Below, piece by piece: positions 59,745 through 64,000 of a stretch of DNA of 64,000 nucleotides. The notes beneath the pieces are model-generated. The model saw only the letters and a list, made by a program, of their open reading frames with translations, ran no database searches and was not told the origin of the DNA. The stretch is from the NCBI GenBank assembly GCA_026913215.1, contig JAPTYK010000001.1, positions 1-64,000 of the forward strand, given 5' to 3'. The position numbers were made by a program, and so were the translations under genes. The stretch is from Streptomyces diastatochromogenes. Lineage in GTDB: Bacteria; Actinomycetota; Actinomycetes; Streptomycetales; Streptomycetaceae. Each line of letters opens with the position of its first letter. Within the stretch, counting starts at the first letter, position 1.

Positions 59745-60367
59745 TCAGTCCGTGGTGAGGGTGGGGCGGTCGTAGAGCGCGAGGCAGTCCTCGTAGGCCG
59801 GCAGGAGGCCCTGGGCCAGTGCTTCGGCGGCGGTGGGCGCGGCGAGGTCCTCGTCGGACATCAGCGGCTCGGTGGTCAGTCCCCAGGGCAGGGCGAGCGC
59901 GGGGTCGAGGGCGCTGACGGTGTAGCCGGTGCCGGGGGTGTCGGGCCGGGAGCTGTGGCAGGCGACGACCGTGTCGTCCTCGAGGGCGAGCCAGCCGTGG
60001 CCGAGGCCTTCGGAGACGAACACGCCGGCGGGGTCGCGGTGGTCGAGCCAGACCATCTGGTGGCGGCCGTAGTCGGGGATCCGACGCGCAGGTCCACCAC
60101 GACGTGGACGGCGGAGCCGCGCACGCAGTCGAACAGGCGGGCGCGGGCGCCTTCGCCGGCGGTGCCGTGGATGCCGCGCAGGACCAGGCGGCGGGCGGCC
60201 GACAGGTCGCTGTGGCGGATCGTGAAGGGCCGTCCGACGGCGTGTTCGACGTCGTCCTGGCGGAAGGTCTCGTAGCGGACGACGACCTCGTCCTCAACGG
60301 CCCGGGGGGAAAGCAGGAACGCGCCCGGGAGGGCGAGTTCACTGATTTCCAGGCTGTTGAGTTCCAT
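59745..60367 (-). CDS. dTDP-4-keto-6-deoxyhexose 3,5-/5-epimerase (RmlC/EvaD-like)
   Basis: A cupin epimerase of ~207 aa. Key regions: ELALPGAFLLSPRAVEDEVV, the active-site His in RRLVLRGIHGTAGEGARARL, CVRGSAVHVVVDLRVGSP, then after a break near 60080 FVSEGLGHGWLALEDDTVVA. The usual Tyr that protonates C-3/C-5 intermediates sits near the segment VVACHSSRPDTPGTGYTVSA. An epimerase in the pathway implies an L-configured sugar. It lies in the leftward sugar operon. Confidence 0.85.
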
Positions 60368-60576
60368 GGTGACGACGGTAGCGGTGGGCGCTCAAGACCG
60401 GCTGGAGCAGCGCTGATGCCCTGCGCGCGGTGCCGCGGGGCCCTTCGCCGCGGGCGGCGGGGGGTGGGGCGGGCATGGCGGTCACCGCCCTGCGCGCGGC
60501 GGGGGCGGTGCGGGTGGTGCGGCCGGGGGCGCGGTGGCCGGGGCGGGCCGGCCGCCGCGCCGGGGCGTGAGGGGTC

Positions 60577-60993
60577 TCAGGCCTGTGCGGCGGCCGGGCC
60601 GGCCCCCAGCTGCCGGAAGAGGTCGTCCATGTTGAGCTGGTCCCAGTGCTCGGCGAGCAGGCCGTCCTCGATCCGCCAGATGTCGATGGACTGGAAGTTC
60701 ACCGGGCGGCCGGTGGCCGGTATGCCGAGGAAGGTGTCCTGGTGGGTGGCGCTGTACTCCAGGCGGGCGGCGACGCGGTCGCCCTCGGCGATGACGTCGT
60801 GCAACACGGCCTTGAGGTCGGGGAAGGCGGTGAACACCTGGGTCCAGAAGGCCCGGTTGGCCTCGATGCCGTCGGCCACGGCGGGGTTGTGGTCGATGTG
60901 TCCGGCCGCGGTGTGCTCCTCCATGGTGCTGACGTCATGACTGTTGATCATGTCGACGAAGCTCTGGACGACGGCGTGGTGGTGGTTCGGCAT
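60577..60993 (-). CDS. SnoaL-like protein 2
   Basis: Intact, 138 aa. MPNHHHAVVQSFVDMINSHD, EEHTAAGHIDHNPAVADGIE, FPDLKAVLHDVIAEGDRVAA, ATHQDTFLGIPATGRPVNFQ and IWRIEDGLLAEHWDQLNMDD match the SnoaL-like ester-cyclase family, with the conserved Asp-Gly...His-Trp end. It sits inside the sugar operon, between the epimerase and 4-ketoreductase. Diverged from the copy at 56788; the two could act on different rings or one could be the hydroxylating type. Confidence 0.88.
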   Translation of the reverse strand: MPNHHHAVVQSFVDMINSHDVSTMEEHTAAGHIDHNPAVADGIEANRAFWTQVFTAFPDLKAVLHDVIAEGDRVAARLEYSATHQDTFLGIPATGRPVNFQSIDIWRIEDGLLAEHWDQLNMDDLFRQLGAGPAAAQA

Positions 60994-61094
60994 GCGGGCC
61001 TCTTTCGGCTGGGTGTGGAGGGGATACGGGCTCAGAGCATCGCGGCCGGTGGTCGAGCGGCTCTGGAGCACGCCCGGGTGGGGCGGTGCCGGGT

Positions 61095-62092
61095 TCAGGG
61101 CAGCTGTGCCTCGCGGCCGCTGGAGCAGAACTCCGTGGTCAGGCGCAGGCCTTCGTCGAGGGAGACCTGCGGCTGCCAGCCGGTGGCGGCCCGGAACGGG
61201 GAGGAGTCGATGATCACGCTGCGGAAGTCGCGGACCTCGGCGTACTCGGGGGGCGTGACGGAGACGACCGGGACCGGTTCCTTGCCGGTCTGGGCGGAGA
61301 CGAGTGCGGAGACCCGGGTGAACACGGGCCCCAGGGCGGCTCCCTGGCCGGTGCCGATCAGCCAGCGTTTTCCGGCGAGCGCGTCCATGCGGGGGATGGC
61401 GTCCCGAAAGGCGCGGGCGACGTCGTCGACGTGGAGCAGGTCCCGGCGGACGGTTCCGTCGTGCCACATGGTCAGGGGTTCGCCGGCCACGGCGCGGCGT
61501 GCCATCGAGGAGACGATGCCCTTGTCGCGGGTGGTGGATCCGGCGCTGTAGCCGTACACCGTGGTCAGGCGCAGGCAGGCGCCGCGGACGGTGCCGGCGG
61601 CGTCGGCGTCCAGCAGGAGGCGTTCGGCGGCGAGTTTCTGCCGTTCGTACTCGCCCTGGGGGCGGTCGGGTTCGGTGCCGTCGAGGACTTCCCGGTCGGT
61701 GGGGCCGACGGCCGTGACCGATCCGGTGAACAGGACGGTGGGGGCGTGCGGGTGTCGGTGCGCTCGCCCAGGGCGTGCAGCAGGTCCCGCATCAGGCCGA
61801 CGTTGACGCGTTCGGCGACGGTGTCGCCGTCGGCGATGCGCCAGGTGGAGGCGCCCGCGATGTAGGCCAGGAGTGGATGACCACGTCGGCGCCGGCGACG
61901 GCGGCGGCCATCTGGCCGGGCCGGGTCAGGTCCGCGGCGACCACTTCGATGTCGGCGCGGGCGTCGTGGGCAGGGGTGTGCCGGCGGGAGACGGCCCGCA
62001 GCCGGATCGGGTGGCGGGCCAGTTCGCGCAGGACGGCGGATCCGACGAAGCCCGCGGCGCCCAGCACCACGACGAGCGGGGGTGGGGGTCAC
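61095..62092 (-). CDS. NDP-hexose 4-ketoreductase (SDR epimerase/dehydratase family)
   Basis: An extended SDR of about 333 aa. Rossmann motif VVLGAAGFVGSAVLRELARH after a break near 62075; IEVVAADLTRPGQMAAAVAG; catalytic Ser/Thr in LFTGSVTAVGP and Tyr-Lys in GEYERQKLAAERLLL; then RLTTVYGYSAGSTTRDKGIV and VRRDLLHVDDVARAFRDAIP. Breaks near 62075, 61870 and 61750. GTG 62092. Reduces the C-4 ketone as the last step to a deoxysugar in the TylCIV/EryBIV-like group. Lies between the 3-ketoreductase and the SnoaL-like gene. Confidence 0.85.
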
Positions 62093-62144
62093 GGCGCTGC
62101 CTCCAGAGGGGTGGGTGGGTGGTGCGGGGACCGGGCGGGAGTGC

Positions 62145-63112
62145 TCATCGGCCGAGAGGACGGCCGGGGGCCGCGCCGGCGGCGGTGAGGCGGCCGAGGG
62201 TGCGCGCGTCGCTCATCAGGGCGTCGTCGAACTCGCGCGATCCGCTGCGGGCGGCTTCCAGGACCCGGGTGAGGAACAGCCGCATGCTGTCGGCCGGTTC
62301 GGTCCGGTGGACGTACTGCTGGTCCTGGTCTGGACCCGCAGGGCGGAGGTGAGGTCGGGGGGCAGGGAGAAGGGGCGTTCGAAGTCGATGGCGCAGCTCT
62401 CGCCCAGCAGCCGCAGGGTGTTCTGGTAGACGGTGGTGAAGCCGAAGTGCCCGACGGCCGTCCGGCCGCCCGGGTAGCTCGCCAGCACGCTGTAGGCGGT
62501 CTCCAGGCCGTCGTCGGTGCGTTCGGTGACCAGGACGTCCAGCCGCTCGGGTTCGGCCTGCCACAGGACCCGGCCCAGGGAGGCCAGGTAGGGGCCGGTG
62601 TCGGCGAACGCGCCGCCGCCGCGGGCGCGGTCGAAGCGGAAGTCGTCGCGGGGAACGGGCGGGGTGAAGACGGCGACGGCCTTGGTGAGGGCGCCGCCGC
62701 TGTGTTCGGCGATCGCGCGGGCCTCGGCGAACATGGGGTGGAAGCTGTAGCAGACGGCCTCGGCGAGCACGAGGGACCTGGAGCGGGCCAGGGCGACCAG
62801 TTCGCGGGCGGTGTCGGTGTCCGGCAGGGCCGGTTTGTCGACGACGACGTGGTGTCCGGCGTTCAGCGCGTGGCGTACCGCGGCCGCGTGGTCGCTGTTG
62901 GCCAGGGAGACGTAGACCAGGCCGGGGCGGGCGGTGTCCAGTGCGGTGCGCCAGTCGCGGTGGAGGCGGCCGGGTTTTTCGAGCGGCGGCAGGGAGGCGG
63001 GGTCGGCGTGGGCGCTGGCGATGTCGATCGTGGTGATCCCGGCGGTGGCCGAGGCGGCCGGCAGGACGCGGCGCCGCGCGAACCTGGACAGGCCGATCAG
63101 GAGGAGGTCCAT
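62145..63112 (-). CDS. NDP-hexose 3-ketoreductase (Gfo/Idh/MocA family)
   Basis: About 322 aa. MDLLLIGLSRFARRRVLPAA is the nucleotide-binding start; LVYVSLANSDHAAAVRHALN then AGHHVVVDKPALPDTDTARE holds the Lys of the EKP/DKP motif. Tyr and His of the active site are likely in EAVCYSFHPMFAEARAIAEH and GGGAFADTGPYLASLGRVLW. A break near 62325; C-terminus RLFLTRVLEAARSGSREFDD. It resembles KijD10/TylC1-type C-3 ketoreductases that act right after the 2,3-dehydratase to give the 2,6-dideoxy pattern. ATG 63112; the dehydratase gene lies directly upstream. Confidence 0.85.
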
Positions 63113-63225
63113 ATCACTCTCATGGGTCTCGTTCGGGGGCGGCCGCGCCCGCGCCCGCGGGGGTGTCCGGGGCGGGGCGCGGGCGGCGCGGGCGGCGGTC
63201 CGCCGGGCGGGTCACCGGCCGGGGG

Positions 63226-64000
63226 TCACAGCAGGCAGGCGGCGAGGCTGCGGGCCTCGACGTTGACGTGGTAGCCGAAGCGAGTCATGCGGTTGAGCAG
63301 GCCGAGGGTCATCCACCGGTAGTTGGCCGGTGCCTCGATGATGTGGTCCTCGGGCAGTTCGATGACCTGGTGGAGGGTGTCGGCCTTGGCGAAGCGGCCG
63401 CCGTCCTCGGACTGGACGGCCTTGAGCCGGTTCCAGGAGGCGGGGGCGTGGAGGTACTGGGCCAGCGGCGGGATGTCCTGGGGCCGCGGTGGTAGCCGGG
63501 GCGAACTGGACGGTGGGGCCGAGTTCGAGGCGGTCGGTCAGGCCGGGCTGGACGGTGGCCTGGAGCAGGAACTGCAGGACGCCGGCGCGCCGCTGGCAGA
63601 TCAGGGCCACGGTGTTGCCGGGGGCGGGTTCGAGCATGGCCTGGGTCCAGGCGCCGACCTCGCGGCTGGTGGCCTGGACCGACACGCCGTTGATCTCGAA
63701 GTAGCGGCCGTGGTCGCGGTGGCGGATGCTGTCGTCGTCGACGATCCATTCGTCCATGTCGCGCAGGCTGGTGCGCTTGACGTCCAGGCTGTAGGTGGAC
63801 TTCTGGTCGATGAGCCAGGTCAGCGCGGCGGCGAGGTCGTCGTCGGAGCGCAGTGCCTGGTGGGAGGCGAGGACTTCGGCGTGGAATCCGTCGGGCCGCA
63901 GGGGCAGCCGGGCGGTGGTGGCGCCGCCGTAGGCGATGCCGGACAGCACGGTGCGGGCGTTCATGTTGACGCCGTTGCCCTGGGTGAGCTGCTGGCGCAG
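63226..64000 (-). CDS. NDP-hexose 2,3-dehydratase (partial, 5' end outside the window)
   Basis: The C-terminal ~257 residues of a protein that is usually about 450-480 aa with two similar halves. It holds part of the first half and the second half: NARTVLSGIAYGGATTARLP, TWLIDQKSTYSLDVKRTSLR then DMDEWIVDDDSIRHRDHGRY, FEINGVSVQATSREVGAWTQ, and CQRRAGVLQFLLQATVQPGL. After a break near 63485: DIPPLAQYLHAPASWNRLKA, EDGGRFAKADTLHQVIELPE and WMTLGLLNRMTRFGYHVNVE. Removes the C-2 hydroxyl, the committing step to 2-deoxysugars. The open frame continues past 64000. Confidence 0.9.

Overview
This is very GC-rich actinobacterial DNA, almost certainly Streptomyces or a close relative. It carries SARP regulators, an AfsA-type signalling-lipid synthase, typical GTG starts and purine-rich ribosome binding sites. 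Base 1 looks like the physical end of a linear replicon: the first 170 bases are a run of foldback palindromes, beginning with a 13-nt terminal hairpin of telomere type. I cannot tell from the window whether the replicon is the chromosome or a giant linear plasmid.

Layout. (1) 1-5,400: telomere and subtelomeric junk, with a ~450-bp repeat family in three copies, a SUKH immunity-like gene bracketed by inverted short repeats, and truncated genes including a ketosynthase stub. (2) 5,400-21,500: a redox/metal block with aldo-keto reductases, XRE and MarR regulators, malic enzyme, an ABM monooxygenase, an NRAMP transporter, a cyclase-family hydrolase, an MFS exporter and a flavin monooxygenase. 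Several of its promoters share one imperfect palindrome with a TAAGA core. Inside the block lies an AfsA - HAD phosphatase - KASIII operon, probably making a butyrolactone, butenolide or furan signal. (3) 21,500-28,900: an iterative type I PKS (KS-AT-degenerate DH-ACP, no KR; orsellinate-synthase-like) with a divergent PaaK-like ligase and MDR oxidoreductase, and a TetR regulator. (4) 28,900-42,300: accessory genes, including a CMD protein without its cysteines, unusual Cys/His-motif proteins, a berberine-bridge-type oxidase, a GNAT-aminotransferase fusion coupled to CdsA, an AarF/UbiB protein, and TetR/LLM/PPOX genes. (5) 42,300-57,700: a SARP-NB-ARC activator followed by a self-contained type II chain-building cassette: acyl-CoA carboxylase beta and epsilon, malonyltransferase, a long AcpXL-like ACP, AcpS, a KS/CLF pair, a second KS and CLF read as one polypeptide, a KASIII homologue that has lost its His and Asn, then an AKR, a flavin monooxygenase and a SnoaL-like protein. 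(6) 57,700-64,000, leftward: glycosyltransferase, SARP, and the enzymes for an NDP-2,6-dideoxyhexose (2,3-dehydratase, 3-ketoreductase, 4-ketoreductase, epimerase) plus a second SnoaL-like protein.

Taken together, regions 3, 5 and 6 look like one glycosylated polyketide cluster, with an aromatic acyl group from the type I PKS, a chain made by the type II cassette and a deoxysugar. The cluster runs off the right edge. I do not recognise the product. No reducing KR or DH gene belonging to the type II set is visible here.

Quality warning. About 30 genes are broken by apparent single-base deletions in G/C runs, with conserved motifs continuing in another frame. They are spread across unrelated essential-looking genes, so I treat them as sequence errors. 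Coordinates below span the whole reconstructed gene.
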